A stretch of 12,062 nt of DNA from Dehalococcoidia bacterium (GTDB lineage: Bacteria > Chloroflexota > Dehalococcoidia > Dehalococcoidales > Fen-1064). The notes below the pieces were generated by a model, which worked only from the letters and a program-made list of their open reading frames with translations, was not told the origin of the DNA and ran no database searches. Positions 1 to 6,948 of this stretch are shown here, in pieces. Position 1 is the first letter of the stretch, and each line of letters opens with the position of its first letter. A program made the position numbers and the translations under genes. The DNA lies in NCBI GenBank assembly GCA_003153075.1, contig PMBW01000067.1:408-12469 (forward strand), in the 5' to 3' direction.

Positions 1-987
1 ATCCTCTTTCCTGCCATCGGCCAGGAAGGGCAAATTAAGCTTGGCGAAAGTAGTGTGGCCATCATCGGATGCGGCGCGCTGGGAACTGTCATCGCCGCTA
101 TCCTGGTGCGTGCCGGAGTCGGCAATGTCAAGATTATCGACCGGGATTTTATTGAATATCATAACTTGCAAAGACAGGTGCTGTTTGATGAAGATGATAT
201 TAAAAATCAACTGCCGAAAGCAATCGCAGCCGAACGGCATCTAAAAAAAGTGAACTCTTCCATAGAGATTAAGGGCATTGTGGCGGATGTTAACTTCAAC
301 AACATCGAAAAACTCGTCAGCGGCGTTGATTTGATCCTTGATGGGTTGGATAACAGGGAGACTAGATTTCTGATTAACGATGTCTCCTTGAAACTCAAAA
401 TCCCCTGGATTTACGGCGGCGCTATTTCAAGTTACGGGATGACGATGAATATTATTCCGGGTGAAACCGCGTGTCTTAGGTGTCTTTGGCATAAACCATC
501 GGAAACAGGTCTGGCGATGACCTGCGATACCGCCGGTGTCATTACGCCTGCGCCATTTATAACCGCTTCCTTGCAGGCTACAGAGACACTGAAGATACTT
601 ACAGGCGCGAGGGATATTAACCGCGACCTGATATCCATCGATGTCTGGTCAGCAGAAATGAAACACTTAAAAATTGCCCGCAATAACAATTGTCCGAGCT
701 GTCATGGTAAATACGAATTTCTGGATGCGCATTTCGGCACCAGAACCACATCTCTTTGCGGCCAGAATGCAGTACAGGTGGCAAATCCCGGCAGGAAGGC
801 TGTCTCTTTACAGGAATTGGCTGAGCGTCTTAAACCAATCGGTGAGGTCAACAATAACGAGTTTATGCTGGATTTCAAGGTCGATTCCCGGGAAATGGTT
901 ATTTTCCCTGACGGGCGGGCGATTGTAAAAAACACCACGGATGAAGCGTTAGCGCGCGGTCTCTATGCTAAATACGTTGGAGCGTGA
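1..987 (+). CDS. ThiF/MoeB/HesA-family sulfur-carrier adenylyltransferase (5' end outside window)
   Basis: E1-like enzyme that should adenylate the C-terminal Gly-Gly of a ThiS/MoaD-type sulfur carrier so it can become a thiocarboxylate. The frame is open from base 1, and the codons before the first possible start (GTG at 55) encode ILFPAIGQEGQIKLGESS, the usual ThiF/MoeB N-terminal stretch, so the true start lies upstream. In the 328 visible residues: nucleotide-binding GCGALG (23-28), the DRDFIEYHNLQRQ block after beta strand 2, and two CxxC pairs (CLRC and CPSC) for structural zinc. A Cys in TCDTAGV sits where ThiF carries the Cys that links to ThiS. About 90 residues follow the second CxxC, forming an extra C-terminal domain. 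The stop touches the start of the next desulfurase gene, so the two are co-translated. The carrier partner is not in the window; the specific role (thiamin, molybdopterin, methionine) is inferred from neighbours. Confidence 0.9.
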   Translation: MLFPAIGQEGQIKLGESSVAIIGCGALGTVIAAILVRAGVGNVKIIDRDFIEYHNLQRQVLFDEDDIKNQLPKAIAAERHLKKVNSSIEIKGIVADVNFNNIEKLVSGVDLILDGLDNRETRFLINDVSLKLKIPWIYGGAISSYGMTMNIIPGETACLRCLWHKPSETGLAMTCDTAGVITPAPFITASLQATETLKILTGARDINRDLISIDVWSAEMKHLKIARNNNCPSCHGKYEFLDAHFGTRTTSLCGQNAVQVANPGRKAVSLQELAERLKPIGEVNNNEFMLDFKVDSREMVIFPDGRAIVKNTTDEALARGLYAKYVGA

Positions 988-989
988 CA

Positions 990-2165
990 ATGATTTACCT
1001 GGATAACGCGGCTACATCATGGCCGAAGCCGGAAATAGTGTATACGACAATGGATGAATTCCTGCGGACGAAGGGTGGTAATCCCGGCCGCGGTAGTCAT
1101 AGTTTGGCATTAGCAGCAAGAGAAACCATCGAGGAAACAAGAAGGTTAATTGCCCGTTTTATTAACGCCCCGGAAAGCAAACGTGTAATATTCACTTTGA
1201 ATTGCACCGATGCGCTGAACCTCGGACTGAAAGGGCTGCTGAAGCCGGGCGATCATGTTATCACAGATTGCATCAGTCATAATTCGCTGGTGCGTCCGCT
1301 GAAAAAACTTGAAAGCCAGGGAGTACAGGTAACCAGAATTCCGCCGTCGCCGGAGACGGGATTGTTATCCGGAAAAGATATCGAGGCGGCTGTAACAAAA
1401 GATACAAGGTTGTTGGTTGTGACTCACGCCTCCAATGTAACCGGCGTAATTCAGCCTGTAGAGGATTACGGCGCAATTGCCCGGCGGCATAAAGTGTTGT
1501 TCATGGTAGATGCGGCGCAGACTGCCGGTAAATATCCCATCGATGTCGAAGCAAGTAATATTGATTTACTGGCTTTTTCCGGACACAAAGGCTTATTTGG
1601 ACCGCCCGGCACAGGCGCGCTCTATATTAGTGAACGTGCCGGTTTGGATTCGATCCGTGAGGGCGGCACCGGTTCCTATTCAGAACAGGAGGAACAACCG
1701 GAGAATTTGCCTGATAGATTTGAAAGCGGGACGCTCAATAGTGTTGGTATCGCGGGACTTGGTGCGGGACTAAAATTTATTCTCACTGAAGGGTTGGAAA
1801 AGATCGTTACCCACGGCCAGTCCCTGACCAGCCGGTTGATCGATGGTTTGGTGAAAATACCCGGCGTCATGGTTTACACAGCTAAGAACAGGGCACAGCA
1901 GGCGCCGGTCTTTTCTTTCAATGTGAAAGGATACACACCCGGAGATGTGGGAGCAATCCTTGACCAGGCGTTCGATACAAAGGTCAGGACCGGGTTGCAC
2001 TGCTCCCCGGCAATGCATAAAACTCTGGGTACTTTCCCGCAAGGAACAGTGCGCATCAGTCCGTCCTATCTTAATATCGCTGAAGATATCGAAATGACAT
2101 TACAAGCAGTCGAGAAGATCAGCGTCTCCCGGGATTTGAAAAATCCCGGGGTATCAATGCATTGA
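990..2165 (+). CDS. Cysteine desulfurase, class V aminotransferase (CsdA/SufS-like)
   Basis: PLP enzyme that removes sulfur from L-cysteine, giving alanine and an enzyme persulfide. From ATG 990 the protein has 391 residues, a normal family length. Visible signatures: N-terminal IYLDNAATSWPKP, the cofactor lysine K200 in FSGHKGLFGPPGTG, and the persulfide cysteine C338 in RTGLHC close to the C-terminus, typical of group II (SufS/CsdA-like) enzymes. ATG 990 is chosen because GGAG at 979-982 lies 7 bases upstream; GTG 984, two codons earlier and overlapping the ThiF stop, is the alternative. It likely supplies sulfur to the carrier activated by the ThiF-type neighbour. The last residues (SRDLKNPGVSMH) run beyond the conserved fold and are encoded by a strong inverted repeat (see 2128-2150). 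Confidence 0.93.
   Translation: MIYLDNAATSWPKPEIVYTTMDEFLRTKGGNPGRGSHSLALAARETIEETRRLIARFINAPESKRVIFTLNCTDALNLGLKGLLKPGDHVITDCISHNSLVRPLKKLESQGVQVTRIPPSPETGLLSGKDIEAAVTKDTRLLVVTHASNVTGVIQPVEDYGAIARRHKVLFMVDAAQTAGKYPIDVEASNIDLLAFSGHKGLFGPPGTGALYISERAGLDSIREGGTGSYSEQEEQPENLPDRFESGTLNSVGIAGLGAGLKFILTEGLEKIVTHGQSLTSRLIDGLVKIPGVMVYTAKNRAQQAPVFSFNVKGYTPGDVGAILDQAFDTKVRTGLHCSPAMHKTLGTFPQGTVRISPSYLNIAEDIEMTLQAVEKISVSRDLKNPGVSMH
2128..2150. repeat. Perfect 10-bp inverted repeat with 3-base loop in desulfurase 3' end
   Basis: CCCGGGATTT (2128-2137) and AAATCCCGGG (2141-2150) are perfect reverse complements separated by GAA. It lies within the last codons of the first desulfurase gene, is not followed by a T run, and so is not a standard intrinsic terminator. 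It could tune mRNA stability between the desulfurase and metX. Confidence 0.75.
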
Positions 2166-2166
2166 T
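2153..2166. repeat. 14-bp perfect palindrome spanning the desulfurase stop codon
   Basis: ATCAATG/CATTGAT is self-complementary, and the TGA stop (2163-2165) lies inside it. It begins 2 bases after the preceding hairpin, so two palindromes stand in tandem across the end of the gene, 47 bases before metX. It may be a protein site or an RNA element; no function is evident. Confidence 0.6.
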
Positions 2167-2213
2167 CAGGTAAGACTTCCCACCGTCAACGCTGCTCAAA
2201 GGAGACCGTTAAC

Positions 2214-3359
2214 TTGACTAAAATAATTGAAAACGCCGATAAAGGACTGGGCATTGTCGAGACGAAATATTTCACGTTCGGAAATCCGCCGGATGAATTG
2301 AAACTGGAATCAGGCGAAAAGCTCGGTCCGGTGACGCTGGCCTATGAAACCTACGGTGTTCTGAATGAGGATAAGTCCAATGCAATTCTGATTCTGCATG
2401 CGTTGACCGGCAATGCGCACGTTGCCGGTTATCATCCAGGAGAAAAAGATCCGGGTTGGTGGGATAACATGATCGGGCACGGCAAGGCATTTGATGTTAA
2501 TAAATATTTCGTCATCTGCTCCAACGTTATCGGCGGTTGTCATGGTTCCACTGGTCCGTCCTCCATCAGTATGAAGACTGATCGTCCTTATGGGCTGGAT
2601 TTTCCTCTAGTTACGGTTAAAGACATGGTTACAGCCCAATCTTATCTCGTAAAAAGTCTGGGCATTAAAAAGCTGGTATGCGTTGCCGGCGGTTCGATGG
2701 GCGGTATGCAAGTGCTGCAATGGACCGTATCCTTCCCGGAGATGGTCGCCACCGCAATCCCGATTGCCACATCTGCCCGTCATTCCCCTCAGCAGATCGC
2801 GTTCAACGAAGTCGGCAGGCAGGCTATTATGGCTGACCCGAATTGGAACGACGGCAACTATTACGGCAAACCAGCTCCACGCCGCGGTCTGTCGGTAGCG
2901 CGCATGATCGGGCATATCACTTACATGAGCGATGTCTCTATGGAAGAGAAATTTGGTCGGCGGGTTAAAGAAGAGCACGGGGACAAAAAATTCAGCCCGG
3001 ATTTTGAAGTCGAGGGTTATTTACAATACCGTGGTGATAATTTTGTAAAGAGGTTTGATGCCAATTCTTACCTGTATATCACCAAGGCAATTGACCGTTT
3101 CGACCTGACTAACGGCGGTAGTCTGGAAAAAGTGTTCAAGACGGCATCAGCGGTAAAATTTCTGGTTATTGCCTTTAAATCCGATTGGCTGTACCCCGCG
3201 TACCAATCCAAGGAAATTGTCCGGGCATGCAAACAGGCGCAGGTGGACGTCAGTTACTGTGAACTGAACTCTACTTACGGCCACGATGCTTTTCTTCTTG
3301 AAGTCGAAGAGCAGGAACATTTTATTAAAAATTTTCTGAGAAGGGTTTCAGATGAGTAA
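2214..3359 (+). CDS. metX: Homoserine O-acetyltransferase MetX
   Basis: Alpha/beta-hydrolase-fold transferase that acylates L-homoserine (acetyl-CoA donor in most MetX proteins), the first committed step of methionine synthesis through O-acetylhomoserine. The 381-residue length is normal. Visible: YETYG near residue 44, [22 protein letters not shown] (107-117), and a triad of S161 in the nucleophile elbow GGSMGG, D324 in KSDWLYP and H357 in GHDAFL. The start is TTG 2214 with AAAGGAG at 2198-2204, 9 bases upstream. Its last 8 bases overlap metW, the classic metXW pairing. The acyl donor (acetyl or succinyl) cannot be settled by sight, as some MetX relatives use succinyl-CoA. The O-acylhomoserine sulfhydrylase that would follow in the pathway is not in the window. 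Confidence 0.95.
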   Translation: MTKIIENADKGLGIVETKYFTFGNPPDELKLESGEKLGPVTLAYETYGVLNEDKSNAILILHALTGNAHVAGYHPGEKDPGWWDNMIGHGKAFDVNKYFVICSNVIGGCHGSTGPSSISMKTDRPYGLDFPLVTVKDMVTAQSYLVKSLGIKKLVCVAGGSMGGMQVLQWTVSFPEMVATAIPIATSARHSPQQIAFNEVGRQAIMADPNWNDGNYYGKPAPRRGLSVARMIGHITYMSDVSMEEKFGRRVKEEHGDKKFSPDFEVEGYLQYRGDNFVKRFDANSYLYITKAIDRFDLTNGGSLEKVFKTASAVKFLVIAFKSDWLYPAYQSKEIVRACKQAQVDVSYCELNSTYGHDAFLLEVEEQEHFIKNFLRRVSDE

Positions 3360-3972
3360 TAATTTTCCGATACCTGACATTAAAAAAGTAAAACTCGAAT
3401 ACCGGGTCATACTTGACCTGATTCCAACGGGTTCCTCTGTGCTTGACCTGGGCTGCGGCGACGGCGAGTTACTGAATCTTTTGGTAAAAATTAAAAATAT
3501 CCGCGGCAGCGGGATTGAAATTGACCCGGAAGCTGTACGGAAGTGCGCCTCGCTCGGTATCAGCGTCTCCCAACAGGATATTGAAAGCGGTCTATCTGAT
3601 TACGGGGACAGGTCGTTCGATTTTGTAATCTTAAACCAGAGTTTGCAGCAGGTAGTCAAACTGGAGGCCGTGCTGAAAGAGACTTTAAGAGTAGGCAATA
3701 AGGTGATTATAGGCTTCCCTAATTTTGTCTACTACAAATCCCGGTTGCAAATGGTTTTCGGAGGGCGGACGCCGGTCACCCCCTCATTACCCAACATGTG
3801 GTACGACACGCCAAACCTGCACTTTTTATCGATCACAGATTTTCTTGCCTATTGCCGTGACAGGCATCTGGAAATTGAAAAGTCGATTTATCTCGACGGC
3901 AACCGGAGAATTAAATTTTGTCCCAATGTGTTTGCGGAAATCGGGATATTCCTCATTAAAAATCAAAAATAA
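3352..3972 (+). CDS. metW: Methionine biosynthesis protein MetW (SAM-methyltransferase fold)
   Basis: MetW accompanies MetX in many bacteria and is needed for full MetX function in some of them; it has a class I methyltransferase fold but its chemical role is not firmly known. The 206-residue protein shows motif [13 protein letters not shown] (30-41), the acidic strand end GIEID (54-58), and the MetW-typical stretch after it: [14 protein letters not shown], then [21 protein letters not shown], then a [12 protein letters not shown] block. ATG 3352 lies inside the end of metX, giving an 8-base overlap and pointing to translational coupling. The length and start agree with the family. Confidence 0.93.
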   Translation: MSNNFPIPDIKKVKLEYRVILDLIPTGSSVLDLGCGDGELLNLLVKIKNIRGSGIEIDPEAVRKCASLGISVSQQDIESGLSDYGDRSFDFVILNQSLQQVVKLEAVLKETLRVGNKVIIGFPNFVYYKSRLQMVFGGRTPVTPSLPNMWYDTPNLHFLSITDFLAYCRDRHLEIEKSIYLDGNRRIKFCPNVFAEIGIFLIKNQK

Positions 3973-3986
3973 CGGAGGAGGAAATA

Positions 3987-5147
3987 ATGCAACGGATATA
4001 TCTGGATTATGCTGCTACCACACCCACAGACCCCGCGGTGGTACAGGCAATGTTACCATATTTTCACGATTCTTTTGGCAATCCCTCGGCTATCTATTCT
4101 TACGGGCAGGAAGCGAAAAATGCTCTGGAAGAAGCCCGCGGGAAAGTCGCCCGCCTTATCGGAGCAAGGGATGAAGAAATCATCTTCACCAGCGGGGGCA
4201 CCGAGGCGGATAACTTTGCGCTAAAGGGTGCAGCCTATGCTAACCAGAAAAAGGGCAATCATATTATTACCTACGTCATTGAACATCATGCCGTTTTGGA
4301 GTCGTGCAAATTCCTGGCTAAAATGGGATTTAAAATTACCTACCTGCCGGTGGACAAATACGGTTTGGTTGACCCGGATTCCGTAAAAAAAGCAATCACA
4401 GATAAAACGATCCTCATCTCTGTGATGCACGCTAATAATGAAATAGGCACAATACAACCAATCGCTGAGATCGGTAAAATTGCCAAAGAAGCCGGTATCC
4501 TGTTTCATTCAGATGCCGTGCAAACAGCGGGACATATACCGGCGAACGTAAATGCATTGGGTGTGGATTTACTATCGATGTCCGGTCATAAGCTGTATGG
4601 CCCGAAGGGTGTTGGCGTGCTTTATATTCGCAAAGGTTCAAAATTGACTCCTTTTATGCACGGCGGCGGGCAGGAAAGAGGCCGGCGTGCCAGCACTGAA
4701 AACGTCCCGGGAATTGTCGGTTTGGGTAAAGCCGCCGAACTTGCGGGACAGGATCTGGAAATTGAAGCACAACGTCTGACCGGGCTGCGTGACAAACTGA
4801 TCTCCGGTATTATTCAAAAAGTTGACCGGACACACTTGAACGGGCACCCCGTCAAGCGGCTGCCAAACAATGTAAATATCAGCGTCGAATTTGTGGAAGG
4901 TGAATCCATGTGCCTCAACATGGATATAGCGGGAATTTGCGCTTCTACCGGCTCCGCTTGCAGTTCCGGTAGTCTGGAAGCGTCGCATGTACTTCTGGCT
5001 ATCGGATTGGAACACGTACAGGCACACGGCTCCTTACGCTTTACCCTGGGTAAATGGACTACGGAAGAAGAGATAGAGAAAGTACTGGAAATTCTGCCGC
5101 GAATTATCGGCAAACTCAGGGCTATGTCTCCTTTAATGAAAAAATAG
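3987..5147 (+). CDS. iscS: Cysteine desulfurase, IscS/NifS type
   Basis: PLP-dependent desulfurase that supplies sulfur for Fe-S cluster assembly, tRNA thiolation or carrier proteins. The 386-residue protein has [13 protein letters not shown] at the N-terminus, [12 protein letters not shown]101 in [11 protein letters not shown] lysine K202 in [10 protein letters not shown], and the mobile-loop persulfide cysteine C325 in [10 protein letters not shown], which marks group I (IscS/NifS) and separates it from the group II enzyme upstream. ATG 3987 follows a strong GGAGGAGG site at 3974-3981. It is 14 bases after metW and thus in the same operon. The partner normally found next, an IscU/NifU scaffold, appears only as a relic (see 5188). 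NifS and IscS cannot be told apart here, so the symbol is by type only. Confidence 0.93.
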   Translation: MQRIYLDYAATTPTDPAVVQAMLPYFHDSFGNPSAIYSYGQEAKNALEEARGKVARLIGARDEEIIFTSGGTEADNFALKGAAYANQKKGNHIITYVIEHHAVLESCKFLAKMGFKITYLPVDKYGLVDPDSVKKAITDKTILISVMHANNEIGTIQPIAEIGKIAKEAGILFHSDAVQTAGHIPANVNALGVDLLSMSGHKLYGPKGVGVLYIRKGSKLTPFMHGGGQERGRRASTENVPGIVGLGKAAELAGQDLEIEAQRLTGLRDKLISGIIQKVDRTHLNGHPVKRLPNNVNISVEFVEGESMCLNMDIAGICASTGSACSSGSLEASHVLLAIGLEHVQAHGSLRFTLGKWTTEEEIEKVLEILPRIIGKLRAMSPLMKK

Positions 5148-5187
5148 AGACCAGGCTAAACAAAGCTAAATTTGTGAGGGATCTTCA

Positions 5188-5380
5188 TTGTACAGCGAAA
5201 AAGTGCTGCAGGACAGCGGTATAGGGTAGTATACAGGGTTGAAAATTCAAAAAAACCAGTGCTGGTGTATATGGTCGGTATAACGAATCTACGTTGAAAA
5301 AGTTAGCTCATTAGAATAATTCGCTTACGCAGGAAGCATTACCAATAAAATGGAACCGGCATTATAATTTTACGAAGGAC
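5188..5380 (+). pseudogene. Probable decayed IscU/NifU scaffold gene
   Basis: Forty bases after iscS, GAGGG (5176-5180) precedes TTG 5188, which opens MYSEKVLQDSGIG then TAG. MYSEKVLQ is the usual first stretch of IscU/NifU scaffold proteins, in the expected place directly after an IscS gene. In another frame from 5225, weak echoes continue with stops between them: KFKKTSAG (family: KFKTFGCG), then TLKKLAH, then NNSLTQEALPIK (family: a TLEEAL helix, then an EAL..LPPIK stretch). The best reading is a scaffold gene broken by deletion and frameshift. The N-terminal match is direct; the later matches are short and could be chance. A 13-residue peptide gene is the alternative. The right-hand end is approximate. 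Confidence 0.42.
5339..5368 (+). promoter_or_regulatory. Candidate sigma70-type promoter upstream of pilT leader
   Basis: TTACCA (5339-5344, 4 of 6 matches to TTGACA), an 18-base spacer, and a perfect TATAAT (5363-5368). Transcription would begin near 5375 and run about 210 bases to the pilT start. It is the best -10 match in the 421-base gap. Confidence 0.45.
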
Positions 5381-5524
5381 TAGTCCGTTTTATACGAATA
5401 AATCATCCGAAAGGTCATTGCGCAGTAGCATAATCTCGGTTAAATTGGTATTAGCAATTTTATTGGGCGTGCATTGAACTGTCACCTGTAATGTGGTCAC
5501 TTGGGTGACGGGGAGCCAATAGTG
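5375..5524 (+). promoter_or_regulatory. Structured leader or small RNA upstream of pilT, class unknown
   Basis: Between the candidate promoter and the terminator lie: a 10-base palindrome GGACTAGTCC (5377-5386), a CCGAAAGG mini-hairpin with a GNRA-type loop (5407-5414), a 6-bp hairpin AAATTG/CAATTT (5442-5460), and two alternative pairings for one strand. GTCACC (5481-5486) can pair with GGTGAC (5504-5509), while GTCAC (5496-5500) can pair with GTGAC (5505-5509). Mutually exclusive stems ahead of a terminator suggest a switch. It does not match the consensus of the cyclic-di-GMP I or II, cobalamin, SAM, T-box or TPP elements as I know them. A stand-alone RNA of about 180 bases is equally possible. 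Confidence 0.4.
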
Positions 5525-5553
5525 AAACCGATCTCAAAAGGATCGGTTTTTTT
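5525..5553 (+). terminator. Intrinsic terminator 30 bases before pilT
   Basis: AAACCGATC (5525-5533) pairs perfectly with GATCGGTTT (5541-5549) around a 7-base loop, and the seven-T run spans 5547-5553. It lies 377 bases after the iscS stop but just upstream of the pilT ribosome site, so it can end operon 1, a small RNA, or act as an attenuator for pilT. Confidence 0.82.
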
Positions 5554-5583
5554 ATTTCCTGTCATAATATGGGAGGAAAACGT

Positions 5584-6693
5584 ATGGAGATTTTAAAATT
5601 GGTTGCCAATGCCAAAGGTAAAAAAGCCTCGGACATCCATCTCTCCTGTAACTCCCCGCCCATGATTCGGGTTGACGGTTTACTTCAGGCTACTGATAAT
5701 GCCATTCCATTAACGGAGGCTGATGTACAGCAAGCCTTCCATGAGTTGTCCTCGCCGGATAAAATAGACACGTTCTACCGTAACCTGGAAATGGATTTTA
5801 GTTATAACGAGCCGGATGGGACCCGCCTGCGGTGCAGCGTTGCGCAACAGCGCGGTAGCATCAGCATGACAATACGGATATTGACACCTGAGGTTCCAAC
5901 TATCGATGAATTGGAACTACCCGAAATCTATAAAAAGTTCGCGCTCATGCAAAAGGGCCTGATCGTTGTGTCCGGTCCCACCGGCAGCGGTAAAACGACA
6001 ACACAAGCCGCAATGGTGCAGCATATCAATTTAAATGCGTCCAGGCATATCCTTACTTTCGAGGATCCCATCGAATATTCTCATCCCAGTATTAAATCCA
6101 GAATTACGCAAAGAGAACTGGGCGGCGATACCCATTCTATGTCCGACGCTTTGAAACATGCCCTGCGGTTGGATCCTGATGTTATCGTCGTCGGGGAGAT
6201 GCGGGACAGCGAAACCGCTGCGGCTGCCATTTCTATGGCGGAGACCGGGCACCTGGTTATAACAACCAGCCACGCGTCATACGCAACCCAGACCGTAGAA
6301 AGAATCATCGACCTTTTTCCCCATGAACAGCGCCACCTGGCGCAGATGCGCCTGGCCTCCCTGCTGTCTGTGGTGTTGTGTCAGACTCTCGTACCTCGCG
6401 GCGATGGTTGTGGGAGAATCGCAGCAGTAGAAATTATGCAGGTTAACTCAGCATTACGCAATTTGATCCGCGATGGTAAAATTACCGCACTCGCCAATGT
6501 AATACGGGATTACCGGCAAGCTGGAAATATTACTCTGGATGAAGCTTTGGTTAATCTCTACCGTCAAGGGATAATATCCATCGGCACCGTTGCGTCGTTT
6601 TGCCATGATTCCGGGGAGGTTAATAACCTCCTCACTGACTTGATGATAAAACCATCAATAGTGACGCATAAACCGGTGCTGCCTGTGAAATAG
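5584..6693 (+). CDS. pilT: Type IV pilus retraction ATPase PilT
   Basis: Cytoplasmic hexameric secretion ATPase that powers pilus retraction. From ATG 5584 it has 369 residues. Visible: N-terminal SDIHLS and PPMIRVDG (17-32), Walker A GPTGSGKT (131-138), the Asp-box around TFEDPIEY (158-165), Walker B with VGEMRD (203-208), the His-box GHLVITTSH (222-230), and ALRNLIRDGK (290-299), equivalent to the AIRNLIRE signature of PilT as opposed to the assembly ATPase PilB. ATG 5584 is preferred because GGAGG (5572-5576) stands 7 bases upstream; ATG 5569, five codons earlier, would place that ribosome site inside the gene. No other pilus gene is in the window, so it is an orphan here, with a terminator-bearing leader in front. 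Confidence 0.93.
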   Translation: MEILKLVANAKGKKASDIHLSCNSPPMIRVDGLLQATDNAIPLTEADVQQAFHELSSPDKIDTFYRNLEMDFSYNEPDGTRLRCSVAQQRGSISMTIRILTPEVPTIDELELPEIYKKFALMQKGLIVVSGPTGSGKTTTQAAMVQHINLNASRHILTFEDPIEYSHPSIKSRITQRELGGDTHSMSDALKHALRLDPDVIVVGEMRDSETAAAAISMAETGHLVITTSHASYATQTVERIIDLFPHEQRHLAQMRLASLLSVVLCQTLVPRGDGCGRIAAVEIMQVNSALRNLIRDGKITALANVIRDYRQAGNITLDEALVNLYRQGIISIGTVASFCHDSGEVNNLLTDLMIKPSIVTHKPVLPVK

Positions 6694-6810
6694 GGGCACC
6701 ATATCCTCTTTCAACCGGGGGGAATGGCAATATTAGAATGAAAGCATAAGTTTATACACATTGCTGAAAACTGCCGTTACTTCACTAATACCTTTACTTC
6801 TCAGGGATTT

Positions 6811-6832
6811 ATCCGCTACCCCCGGATTTTTT
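6811..6832 (+). terminator. Weak terminator-like hairpin after pilT
   Basis: ATCCG (6811-6815) and CGGAT (6823-6827) pair around a 7-base loop, followed by six T (6827-6832). The 5-bp stem is short, so this is only a candidate end for the pilT transcript. The rest of the 6694-6910 gap shows no gene that I can support. Confidence 0.35.
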
Positions 6833-6913
6833 ACTGGAAAGATTTATCTTTTTAGCCGCCTGCTTCTGGGAAACGTTGAACACAAATTCGCATACTCAGA
6901 TTTTGAACGTCTA

Positions 6914-6942
6914 TTGTAAACATATAACAATATTGTTATACT
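6914..6942 (+). promoter_or_regulatory. Promoter of the toxin-antitoxin operon
   Basis: TTGTAA (6914-6919, 4 of 6), a 17-base spacer, and TATACT (6937-6942, 5 of 6). The start of transcription would fall at about 6949, on the toxin's GTG codon, implying a leaderless or nearly leaderless mRNA; no Shine-Dalgarno site is seen before that codon. Confidence 0.6.
6923..6940. promoter_or_regulatory. 18-bp palindromic operator within the toxin-antitoxin promoter
   Basis: TATAACAAT/ATTGTTATA is a perfect palindrome filling the spacer and overlapping the -10 hexamer. HigA-type antitoxins usually bind such palindromes as dimers through their helix-turn-helix to repress their own operon, so the protein encoded at 7299 is the natural ligand. 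The palindrome is seen; the binding is inferred. Confidence 0.7.
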
Positions 6943-6948
6943 GGTAAT

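Noticed and set aside
3725..4174. 149-codon plus-strand frame overlapping metW and iscS.
   Set aside because: It is an out-of-frame shadow of two clear genes, with composition unlike a real protein.
5360..5395. AAGGACTAGTCCGTTTTA resembles the AAGGCTAGTCCGTTATCA stretch of the S. pyogenes Cas9 tracrRNA.
   Set aside because: The match is short and has an insertion; there is no Cas9 gene, CRISPR repeat or anti-repeat in the window. Best taken as chance around the palindrome GGACTAGTCC.
5400..5524. Cyclic-di-GMP I (GEMM) riboswitch before pilT, suggested by CCGAAAGG followed by CGCAGTAGC.
   Set aside because: The stem around the GAAA loop is only 2 bp and the conserved stretches on either side are absent. 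Kept only as an unclassified leader.
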